Shown here: positions 7,020-13,389 of the stretch, one piece after another | Layout: each line of letters starts with the position of its first letter | How positions within the stretch are numbered: the first letter of the stretch is position 1 | DNA from: Candidatus Daviesbacteria bacterium | Lineage (GTDB): Bacteria > Patescibacteriota > Microgenomatia > Daviesbacterales > UBA10151 | Direction of reading: 5' to 3' | Assembly: GCA_016186985.1 (NCBI GenBank) | Contig: JACPKO010000012.1 | Span: 1 to 14,402, forward strand | DNA length: 14,402 bases | Position numbers and translations under genes: made by a program | Notes under the pieces: generated by a model | What the model was told of the DNA's origin: nothing | The model's input: the letters and a program-made list of their open reading frames with translations, nothing else | Databases searched by the model: none

Positions 7020-10000
7020 ATGCCTACGTCAAAAAATTTTATCAAAATACCAAAAACTAAAATTCCGTATCCGTTTTCAAAAAAGAATGGAAAAAACCGC
7101 CTCAATACAACCATTAAAACAATTGCGGTCTATATTTTAATAGGGCTTGCGGTTTTAATACTCTTGGGCGGATTTTCAGGCAATACTCAAACAGGCTCAG
7201 AAATACCTTTGTCCCAGGTGATAAATGAAATAAAAGAGGATAAGGTAGAAAAAATCAGTCTGGAAGGGGATAAAATCAAAGTTGATTACCGTGGAGAAGA
7301 AAAAGATGCAATTAGCCGGAAAGAAGCCGGCGAGTCAATTTATAAAGTACTGGAAAGTGCAGGTGTTGACCCGGGTAAAGTCAGTATTGCAATAACCGAT
7401 ATATCCTGGAAGGACAACTGGATCTCAGTTATAGGGACTGTGCTGCCGATTCTTTTGATGGTAGCTTTTTTCTTTTTTATTTTCCGTCAAGCCAAAGATG
7501 GGGCTCAGGGTATTTTTTCTTTCGGGCAATCCAGGGCCAGGCTTTTTACCAAAGATGCGCCCCAAATCAAGTTTTCTGATGTTGCCGGTGTGGACGAAGC
7601 AAAAAAGGAATTGGAAGAAGTTGTGGATTTTTTGAAAAATCCGGGAAAATATAAAGAAATCGGTGCAAGGACTCCAAAAGGTGTTTTGCTTGTCGGGCCG
7701 CCGGGAACAGGGAAATGCGTAACAGGAGATACGATTGTTTGGACAAATAAAGGCTTGATGGAGATTGCAGATATCCCTAAATATTACTATGTTGACCAAA
7801 AAACCAATTTTGTTTTCGGAGCAGGACTTGCCAGTTTTAATACTGATGATGTGATTTCAGAAGACAGATTCGCTTCGCATTGGTTTGATATGGGAGAACA
7901 GGAAACTGTTAAGGCTCAATTGGCTCAGGGATTTGAGATTGAAGGCACACCTGAGCACCCTGTGGTTGTGATGGGAGAAGACGGAAAACTTAAATTCCGC
8001 AGGCTCGATCAGATTAAAGAAAATGATTATGTTGCCATTCAATATGGCCGCAACTTTTTTGGTAATTCGAAGATTGTGGATACAGAGACAGCTTATCTGC
8101 TGGGACTTTTAACCGGGGATGGTAATTTGTCCCATGCCGGTCGGGTAGGATTAACTAGTATTGATCAGCAAATCATTAGTTTTTTCAAAGACTATACTAA
8201 AAAATATTACTCCAGTAATGCTCTTACTAAAAATGATCAATCTTATCTTATCTCAAGCTGGCAGTTTAAAAAATACTTATTTGAGTGCGGGATGTCATAT
8301 CTTCTATCCTATGACAAAACTATTCCACCTACTATTTTACAGGCACCAAAGGATACACAAAAAGCTTTCCTGCAAGGTTTGTTTGATACGGATGCTTCTG
8401 TGGGCTCGGCCCATGCTGAATTTGAGTATGCTACGGTAAGTGAAAAAATGGCCCATCAGGTTCAGATGATGCTTCTAAATATGGGGGTGGTTGCTACTTT
8501 AAATCAGAAAAACGTAATAGGTAAATGGCATAAACGGCCTGTTTATCGAATTTTTATGACAGGAGGATCTCTGTTTCAGTTTCATCAACAGGTAGGTTTT
8601 AGGCTCTTAAGAAAGCAAGATTTATTATCAGGCCATGTTGAAAAAATGGGTGGCAAATCAAATACTAATATCGATATTATCCCTAATATTAGTCAAGTGC
8701 TTGTTGATTCCTGGAAACCAATTTCTGAACATAAACTAAGTAAAGGTGATTTAGCTAATCAAATTGATAAGGTCCGAGATAGAAACCGCATTTCCAGAGA
8801 GATGCTTAGCTGGTATGTTGATTACGCTTCAAAATTAAATATTGCTGTTCCTAATTTAGAATACCTGCGTAGTTTGCTTGAGGCGAATTTGTTTTTCTCA
8901 AAGGTGACCAAAAAAGATAGTGGTTTTAAACGAGTATATGATTTTACAGTTCCACAAACTCACAGCTTTTTAGCCAACGGTTTCATAAATCATAACACCC
9001 TTTTGTCGAGGGCAATTGCCGGTGAAGCCAGTGTCCCATTCTATTCCATAGCCGGCTCAGAATTTATGGAAATGCTCGTAGGTGTTGGAGCGAGCAGGGT
9101 GCGGGATATGTTTGCAACCGCGAAAAAAAGCGCGCCAGCGATCATCTTCATTGATGAAATCGAATCAATCGGTCGGATGAGAGGAATGGGGATGTCGGGC
9201 GGGCATGACGAAAGAGAGCAAACCCTAAACCAGATTTTGGTTGAGATGGACGGGTTTGCGCCTAATGAAAGTGTGATAGTTATAGCCGCGACGAATCGTC
9301 CGGATTTACTGGATCCGGCTTTGGTGCGGCCGGGCAGGTTTGACAGGAGAGTATTGATTAACTTGCCCGATTTAAAAGAGAGGGAGCAAATTATAAAACT
9401 TCATATGAAGGGAAAACCTTTTACCAAAGATGTTGATATTGAACGGCTGGCTAGAAGGACTGTCGGGTTTTCCGGGGCAGACCTTGCGAATATGTTAAAC
9501 GAGGCTGCAATACTTGCAGCCAGAGATGCTAAAAAAGAAATCTCACCAGTTGATTTGGAAGAAGCAGCGACCAAAGTTAAAATGGGTCCTCAAAGACGGA
9601 GACTGCAGTCCGACAGAGACAGAAACCTTGCAGCTTACCACGAAGGAGGACATGCGGTTGTCGGGCATAGCCTGCCTTTAGTTGACCCGGTACACAGAAT
9701 AAGTATTGTTTCAAGGGGAATGAGCGGAGGACATACAATGTTTCCTCCAACTGAAGACAGGTCCAATGAGACCAAATCAAGGCTTTTGCAGCAAATCGCT
9801 ACAGCTTTAGGCGGAAGGGCAGCGGAGGAAATTATTTTTGATGATGTCTCAACAGGTGCAACTAATGACTTGCAGGTTGCTTCGTCAATCGCAAGGGAAA
9901 TGGTAACCCAATATGGAATGTCTGATATCGGCAATATTAATATTAAACCTACCTCAATGTTCGGAACCTGGAGAGGGGAAGAAGGAGAGCCTATTTCGGA

Positions 10001-10187
10001 AAGTTTACAATCCAGAGTTGATGATGAAGTAAAAAAGATTATTGATAAGGCATATAAACTGGCAAAAGAGCTTTTAGTTAAAAACAGGACAAAGCTTGAT
10101 AAAGTTGCAAAAGCTCTTTTGGATAAAGAGACTTTAGATACAGTGGAGTTTGAAAAAATAGTCGGTAAGAAAAAAACAGCAGCTTAG
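7020..10187 (+). CDS. ftsH: ATP-dependent zinc metalloprotease FtsH, precursor with in-frame intein
   Basis: This is the precursor of the membrane-anchored AAA+ protease that extracts and degrades membrane and unstable cytosolic proteins. Start at ATG 7020, behind the promoter, gives 1055 residues, or 628 after removal of the intein (codons 233-659), a normal FtsH length. Order: membrane segments at about 32-52 and 136-156 flanking an extracytoplasmic domain; Walker A GPPGTGK at 226-232, where the intein sits; pore-loop segment MEMLVGVGAS; Walker B IIFIDEIESIG; SRH ATNRPDLLDPALVRPGRFDR; zinc site HEGGH at 874-878; TGATNDLQ with the third zinc ligand. The pore aromatic, Phe in MFVG of E. coli, is Leu here (9075-9077). 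The upstream SPFH gene is a likely partner. It ends three bases from a convergent gene. Confidence 0.96.
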   Translation: MPTSKNFIKIPKTKIPYPFSKKNGKNRLNTTIKTIAVYILIGLAVLILLGGFSGNTQTGSEIPLSQVINEIKEDKVEKISLEGDKIKVDYRGEEKDAISRKEAGESIYKVLESAGVDPGKVSIAITDISWKDNWISVIGTVLPILLMVAFFFFIFRQAKDGAQGIFSFGQSRARLFTKDAPQIKFSDVAGVDEAKKELEEVVDFLKNPGKYKEIGARTPKGVLLVGPPGTGKCVTGDTIVWTNKGLMEIADIPKYYYVDQKTNFVFGAGLASFNTDDVISEDRFASHWFDMGEQETVKAQLAQGFEIEGTPEHPVVVMGEDGKLKFRRLDQIKENDYVAIQYGRNFFGNSKIVDTETAYLLGLLTGDGNLSHAGRVGLTSIDQQIISFFKDYTKKYYSSNALTKNDQSYLISSWQFKKYLFECGMSYLLSYDKTIPPTILQAPKDTQKAFLQGLFDTDASVGSAHAEFEYATVSEKMAHQVQMMLLNMGVVATLNQKNVIGKWHKRPVYRIFMTGGSLFQFHQQVGFRLLRKQDLLSGHVEKMGGKSNTNIDIIPNISQVLVDSWKPISEHKLSKGDLANQIDKVRDRNRISREMLSWYVDYASKLNIAVPNLEYLRSLLEANLFFSKVTKKDSGFKRVYDFTVPQTHSFLANGFINHNTLLSRAIAGEASVPFYSIAGSEFMEMLVGVGASRVRDMFATAKKSAPAIIFIDEIESIGRMRGMGMSGGHDEREQTLNQILVEMDGFAPNESVIVIAATNRPDLLDPALVRPGRFDRRVLINLPDLKEREQIIKLHMKGKPFTKDVDIERLARRTVGFSGADLANMLNEAAILAARDAKKEISPVDLEEAATKVKMGPQRRRLQSDRDRNLAAYHEGGHAVVGHSLPLVDPVHRISIVSRGMSGGHTMFPPTEDRSNETKSRLLQQIATALGGRAAEEIIFDDVSTGATNDLQVASSIAREMVTQYGMSDIGNINIKPTSMFGTWRGEEGEPISESLQSRVDDEVKKIIDKAYKLAKELLVKNRTKLDKVAKALLDKETLDTVEFEKIVGKKKTAA
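7716..8996 (+). mobile_element. LAGLIDADG intein inside FtsH Walker A (427 residues)
   Basis: A protein-splicing element in frame in ftsH. The first residue is Cys (block A: CVTGDTIVWTNKGLMEIADI) directly after GPPGTGK; the last two are His-Asn (FLANGFINHN) directly before Thr, the +1 nucleophile. Block B is EGTPEHPVVV, with its His at intein position about 81. Two dodecapeptide motifs of a homing endonuclease are present: AYLLGLLTGDGNL (8091 on, about 126) and AFLQGLFDTDASVG (8364 on, about 217), each with an acidic catalytic residue. All splicing and endonuclease residues appear intact, so a full-length, bifunctional class 1 intein is expected. Deleting it restores GPPGTGKTLL exactly. Boundaries follow from motif plus extein continuity and should be exact. 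Confidence 0.93.
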
Positions 10188-10190
10188 GTT

Positions 10191-11246
10191 CTAATCGTAT
10201 TCTTTTAAAATATATTCAACAATTTTTTTGCTGCCGTTTTGGAAAAAGCTTTGACCCCGGTTGTAATAATCATAGTTTTGGTAAATTTTTTCAACCGCCC
10301 GTCCAAGATTTTCAATTTTGGGCTCATAAATCCCCAGATTATTTTCAGTAACGAACTCCACGTTGTCTCTTTCCTGAATACCAACCCATGAGGTAATGAT
10401 GAGCGGCTTTTTAAGGGTTGCCGCCTCAACTATTGTGCCCGGCCCTGCTTTGGTAATGACAATGTCAGACCGGTTATAAAGCTCAGGCAAATTATCAACA
10501 AACCCAAAAACCTTAAGCCGGGGGTTATCAATCCCTGAAAGCTTTTTATAGAGTCTCTTATTTTTACCGCATACGACTACAAGCATTCGGTTACTATCCC
10601 TTAGGAGTACTTCAGTCTGTTTTTTTATATCTCCGGCGCCTTCCCCTCCGCCCAAAACCAGGATTGTGTTATTAAATTTCCTTCCTAAGTGTCTCTGAGT
10701 AAATTGTTTCTTTAAGGGGTAATCAATAGCTTCGACCTTGCGGGTATTTTTAGCTAGGCGTCTTGCAGCCTCAGCAATACTTCTGGTAGGAGTGATTATC
10801 ATTTCTGCTTCCTCGTCAAACCATATACGGTGAGGCAACCCCAAGTCTGTTACAACCGTAATGAAGGGGACAGAATGTGTGGTTTTTTTAACTGTTGATC
10901 TTGAAAGCAAGGCGTGAACGCTAATGATAAGATCAGGTTTTGTTTCCTCAATGACTTTTTTCAGGTTCCTGCCCAGTCCTTTTTTAACAAGAAACCTTAA
11001 AGCCCGGGTGCCCAGTTTATTATTTGTCATTACGTATAAAAAGTTATAGACAGGCTGTAGTTTATTGGAGAGATGACCATAAAGGGCTGAAGCCTTGGTT
11101 GGTATTCCAAACCGCCCTTTCTCCATACCCTCATGCAATATGACCTCGGCGTCACTCTTTTGGGCTTCAATCGCTTCCTTTAAAGCTTCTGCAGCCCGTA
11201 GATGACCTGAACCGGTTTTTGAATAAAAAATAAGAACCTTTTTCAT
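10191..11246 (-). CDS. GT28 family glycosyltransferase, MGDG synthase / diacylglycerol glucosyltransferase-like
   Basis: The 351-residue protein has the two-Rossmann GT-B layout of the MurG/UgtP/MGDG synthase group. The N-terminal lobe starts KKVLIFYSKTGSGHLRAAEAL, whose GSGH (12-15) is the hallmark of MGDG synthase-like enzymes. It continues with PDLIISVHALLS, VVTDLGLPHRIW and TPTRSIAEAA. The C-terminal lobe has ILVLGGGEGAGD (about 195-206), FVDNLPELYNRSDIVITKAGPGTIVEA (sugar-nucleotide binding) and GIQERDNVEFV, usually GQExGN. Such enzymes move a sugar from UDP-sugar to diacylglycerol on the inner membrane face; MurG is the alternative, but the GSGHxxAA start argues against it. It faces ftsH, leaving three bases between the stops and no terminator. 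The ATG at 11246 carries a weak AGCGGG upstream and overlaps a small upstream ORF. Confidence 0.85.
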   Translation of the reverse strand: MKKVLIFYSKTGSGHLRAAEALKEAIEAQKSDAEVILHEGMEKGRFGIPTKASALYGHLSNKLQPVYNFLYVMTNNKLGTRALRFLVKKGLGRNLKKVIEETKPDLIISVHALLSRSTVKKTTHSVPFITVVTDLGLPHRIWFDEEAEMIITPTRSIAEAARRLAKNTRKVEAIDYPLKKQFTQRHLGRKFNNTILVLGGGEGAGDIKKQTEVLLRDSNRMLVVVCGKNKRLYKKLSGIDNPRLKVFGFVDNLPELYNRSDIVITKAGPGTIVEAATLKKPLIITSWVGIQERDNVEFVTENNLGIYEPKIENLGRAVEKIYQNYDYYNRGQSFFQNGSKKIVEYILKEYD

Positions 11247-11252
11247 AATTGT
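11225..11252. repeat. 28-bp direct repeat, copy 1 (spans GT28 start codon)
   Basis: Bases 11225-11252 are identical to 11305-11332, an 80-base offset. This copy includes the ATG and first codons of the GT28 gene on the minus strand plus six bases upstream. Read on that strand it contains ACAATTATGAAAAAGG. Confidence 0.9.
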
Positions 11253-11326
11253 ATCCCGCTAATTTTATCAATTACGAAAAAGAACCTTGAATATTTTCTT
11301 CGAAAAAAAATAAGAACCTTTTTCAT
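11243..11326 (-). CDS. Possible 27-codon upstream ORF before the GT28 gene
   Basis: This short frame begins MKKVLIFF, repeating the first residues of the downstream glycosyltransferase (MKKVLIFY), because a 28-bp direct repeat duplicates that start. After eight residues it diverges and ends in TGA, which overlaps the real start as ATGA. It lies 12 bases after an extended -10 element on the same strand, so ribosomes loading at the first ATG would translate it and could reinitiate at the second. It may be a leader ORF or only the remains of a local duplication; no function is claimed. Confidence 0.35.
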   Translation of the reverse strand: MKKVLIFFRRKYSRFFFVIDKISGIQL

Positions 11327-11332
11327 AATTGT
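11305..11332. repeat. 28-bp direct repeat, copy 2 (duplicate start)
   Basis: An exact copy of 11225-11252. It supplies the ATG of the short upstream ORF on the minus strand and ends just where the plus-strand extended -10 element begins. Between the copies, a shorter imperfect version (AGAACCTT near 11281-11288, preceded by a CGAAAA run) hints at more than one slippage or duplication event. Confidence 0.9.
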
Positions 11333-11347
11333 GCTAGAATTGTATCA
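11332..11347. promoter_or_regulatory. Overlapping divergent extended -10 elements
   Basis: The 16-base stretch TGCTAGAATTGTATCA carries TG-n-TAGAAT on the plus strand (hexamer 11335-11340), for the GT2 gene, and TG-n-TACAAT on the minus strand (hexamer 11339-11344), for the GT28 gene. The two hexamers share two bases, so RNA polymerase could occupy only one at a time. Neither has a good -35 box. The plus-strand start would give a leader of about 20 bases before ATG 11367. Confidence 0.5.
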
Positions 11348-11366
11348 TCTGTACCCAAAATTCCAT

Positions 11367-12119
11367 ATGAAAACTGTTGACCTGGCGGTAGTAGTTCCCA
11401 CTTTAAACGAGGAAAAATATATCGGAAGGCTTCTAGACTCAATATATAGTCAAACGGTATGGCCAAAAGAGATATTTATTGTTGATGCAACTTCCCGGGA
11501 TTTGACAATTCAGGAGATAAAGAAATGGCAAAAAAAACTTCCACAACTTAAATTTTGCCAGATACCCAAGTTTTCAATAGCCAGGCAGAGAAATTTAGGT
11601 GTAAATAAAACTTCATCTTCAAAAATTCTTTTTCTAGACGCAGATACAGTCCTGGTTGACCCTAAAACCCTGGAAAAATATCTTAAAGAAGCAGAAGAAA
11701 AGAATGCCAGGCTGGCTGTTGCTGAAAATTTCCCCCTTTCGCACCACTGGAAAGATATAGCCTATTTTCAGGCAGCTAATTTAGGAACCAGAGTTGGTAA
11801 ATTCGTTATGCCGGCGGCTGTTGGAATTAATATTTACTGCAAGCGGTCAGTTTTTGAAAAATTAGGCGGGTTTGATGAATCAATTAAAGTAGGGGAGGAT
11901 ATTGAAATGATTGGAAGGTTTGCTAAAAAGGGGGTACTTTATGAAGTACTGGAGGAGCCAAAAATATATACTTCAGTCAGGCGGTTAAGGAAAGAAGGCC
12001 GGATCAGGTTAGTGCTTATGATGATTAATTCGTTTATTAATACACGTATATTTGGATATCGGGGAAACCCGATTGTCAAAGAATACGAATTCGGCAAACA
12101 TTCCCCCACAGATTCTTAA
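11367..12119 (+). CDS. Family 2 glycosyltransferase
   Basis: The protein is a GT-A fold glycosyltransferase of family GT2. From ATG 11367 it has 250 residues and opens MKTVDLAVVVPTLNEEKYIG, with the nucleotide-binding VPTLNEE at 10-16. It continues with IVDATSRDLT, ARQRNLGV and the metal-binding DADT at 91-94. A GEDIEMIGRFAKKG segment at about 177-190 matches the catalytic-base region (ED). An upstream in-frame GTG at 11331 would start inside the -10 element, so I reject it. I see no confident membrane span, though the end (IRLVLMMINSFINTRIFGYRG) is amphipathic. The acceptor is unknown; the setting beside a lipid glycosyltransferase and membrane proteins suggests envelope glycolipid or polysaccharide assembly. 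It abuts the next gene (TAA then ATG). Confidence 0.88.
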   Translation: MKTVDLAVVVPTLNEEKYIGRLLDSIYSQTVWPKEIFIVDATSRDLTIQEIKKWQKKLPQLKFCQIPKFSIARQRNLGVNKTSSSKILFLDADTVLVDPKTLEKYLKEAEEKNARLAVAENFPLSHHWKDIAYFQAANLGTRVGKFVMPAAVGINIYCKRSVFEKLGGFDESIKVGEDIEMIGRFAKKGVLYEVLEEPKIYTSVRRLRKEGRIRLVLMMINSFINTRIFGYRGNPIVKEYEFGKHSPTDS

Positions 12120-12554
12120 ATGAACATTGTATATTTATTAAAATGGTATCTGGTAGCTGCGAGCATTTATTTAATCCTTGTCGGACTAATGTATGTTTTT
12201 GATGTCAAGCTACTGGACGCAATAAGTTGGCCTAATCCCGCTCTGGTTTACGCAAAATTTATAGGAAATCTATACGGTGAGTTTGCGATATTAGCGGGTT
12301 TGTTTGGGATCGAAGCTTCTAGAAATTTAGAAAAGTATAGGAATTTTTTATACATAGTTTCGTTTTGGGGTTTATTTTACGCAGCGTACTTAATCTACAG
12401 CAGTCTCGTCACCAATTTTTCTGAGATTTTTAGTCAAACGCCATCAATCTATATCTGGATGCCTTTCTATAACTATTACCTGTTTTTTGAGGCAGGAATG
12501 TTGCTTATTTTTTCGCTGCTGGTTTTTCTCTGGTCAAAAAAACAAACAAAATAA
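12120..12554 (+). CDS. Hypothetical four-helix membrane protein
   Basis: I do not recognise this 144-residue protein. It has about four hydrophobic segments (roughly 8-28, 45-65, 76-97 and 118-138), a very short N-terminus and a basic end (WSKKQTK), so both ends may be cytoplasmic. Aromatics are abundant (IYIWMPFYNYYLFFEAG). No catalytic motif is visible. The ATG follows the GT2 stop with no spacer, so the two are probably co-transcribed and perhaps work on the same envelope step. It has no signal peptide of the cleaved type. Confidence 0.75.
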   Translation: MNIVYLLKWYLVAASIYLILVGLMYVFDVKLLDAISWPNPALVYAKFIGNLYGEFAILAGLFGIEASRNLEKYRNFLYIVSFWGLFYAAYLIYSSLVTNFSEIFSQTPSIYIWMPFYNYYLFFEAGMLLIFSLLVFLWSKKQTK

Positions 12555-12560
12555 TATTAT
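12531..12560 (+). promoter_or_regulatory. Weak candidate promoter before the gene at 12570
   Basis: TGGTCA (12531-12536, four of six) and TATTAT (12555-12560, five of six) are 18 bases apart, and the -10 ends nine bases before ATG 12570, the same spacing as at ftsH and vapB. The -35 lies inside the end of the preceding gene. AT-rich context makes this only suggestive. Confidence 0.35.
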
Positions 12561-12569
12561 GCATCGTTA

Positions 12570-13019
12570 ATGGAAATACTACCGCTTTTTGTCTTCTCTG
12601 TTTCAATAGCTTTTTTAATCGCCAAACTTGAAATTAATATAGAAGGTAAACACGGCTGGGCAAAAAACTTGCCAACCTGGAGGATAAAAAATAAATGGAC
12701 AAAGATTATTATGAGGGAATATCCTTTGACGGGATATCATTTGTATTTAATGCTGACAGTGCTTAGTTTTTTACATTTTCCCTTCTTCTTCGAGACTCGC
12801 TGGAGTCTGTCAAAAGAATTGATAACCTTAGGGCTGTATTTCTTCATTTTTTTACTTGAGGATTTTTTTTGGTTTGTTTTAAATCCCCATTTTGGACTCA
12901 AAAAATTCCATAAAGACCATATTGATTGGCATCACAAGTGGGTTTTTAATATCCCCATTATGTATTTTAACTTTCTGCTGATAGCGATTCTTTTCTTTAC
13001 TTTCAGTCAGTTGATCTGA
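12570..13019 (+). CDS. Conserved hypothetical membrane protein with a histidine cluster
   Basis: The 149-residue protein has about four hydrophobic segments (3-20, 55-75, 84-105, 127-147). Two polar stretches stand out: EGKHGWAKNLPTWRI at about 25-39, and NPHFGLKKFHKDHIDWHHKW at 105-124, whose five histidines (107, 114, 117, 121, 122) lie just after a helix ending EDFFWFVL. Spaced histidines at a membrane edge recall the di-iron sites of fatty-acid hydroxylases and desaturases, but there is one cluster only, and the usual eight-histidine pattern is absent. I have a loose memory of unnamed proteins with a GWAxxLPTWR signature, but no function. A metal- or lipid-related role is inference. It follows the preceding gene by 15 bases. 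Confidence 0.75.
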   Translation: MEILPLFVFSVSIAFLIAKLEINIEGKHGWAKNLPTWRIKNKWTKIIMREYPLTGYHLYLMLTVLSFLHFPFFFETRWSLSKELITLGLYFFIFLLEDFFWFVLNPHFGLKKFHKDHIDWHHKWVFNIPIMYFNFLLIAILFFTFSQLI

Positions 13020-13030
13020 TTAAATGAGTA

Positions 13031-13036
13031 TATATT
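13031..13036 (+). promoter_or_regulatory. Weak candidate -10 box before the gene at 13051
   Basis: TATATT at 13031-13036 (five of six to consensus) lies in the 31-base gap, 14 bases before ATG 13051. TTGATC at 13011-13016 could be a -35 but the spacing is only 14 bases to this hexamer (16 to TATTAA at 13033). No Shine-Dalgarno sequence is visible. Low confidence. Confidence 0.3.
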
Positions 13037-13050
13037 AAACTTAAGTTTCT

Positions 13051-13389
13051 ATGATCTCGCCTAAGCTATACCAGTTACAAAAAGATATAGCCTCACTACT
13101 GCTTGATAAACTTGAAAAAGACCAGATAACCATAGAAAGGGCTGCACAAATTTCAAAATATGTATTACAAGCACTTCCGGACAATCTAACTGATGAGCAG
13201 ATAGATAAAATACTACCGAGTCTGGATGATCATTTTGTTGAGCTAGCCGGAGTGGTTCATCAACATCTTAAAGCAAAGGAAGAGTTAGAAAAACAAGCTA
13301 CTGTAGATCAAGCTACAAAATTAATCCATCAGGGTAACCTGGATCAAGCTGTAAAACTCATGACAAACCATATGCAGCAAAAAATATGA
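13051..13389 (+). CDS. Hypothetical helical protein, 112 residues
   Basis: I do not recognise a named family. The protein is soluble and looks almost wholly helical: YQLQKDIASLLLDKLEKDQI, then ERAAQISKYVLQALPDNLTDEQIDKIL, then a long helix LKAKEELEKQATVDQATKLI, and a final repeat-like HQGNLDQAVKLM. It has no cysteine, signal peptide or membrane segment. Two short stretches (VDQATKLI and LDQAVKLM) resemble each other and could be a paired helix. Its stop overlaps the next ATG as ATGA, so the two are translationally coupled and probably act together. Confidence 0.75.
   Translation: MISPKLYQLQKDIASLLLDKLEKDQITIERAAQISKYVLQALPDNLTDEQIDKILPSLDDHFVELAGVVHQHLKAKEELEKQATVDQATKLIHQGNLDQAVKLMTNHMQQKI

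Noticed and set aside
8161..8439. Plus-strand frame inside the intein
   Set aside because: It is a frame-shifted reading of the endonuclease domain, whose in-frame motifs are conserved.
10181..10215. Bidirectional terminator between ftsH and the convergent GT28 gene
   Set aside because: Only three bases separate the stops, and I find no stem followed by a T run in either direction.
11331..11366. GTG start for the GT2 gene
   Set aside because: The GTG lies within the extended -10 element, and the twelve added residues are not part of the GT2 fold, which begins at VDLAVVVPTLNEE.
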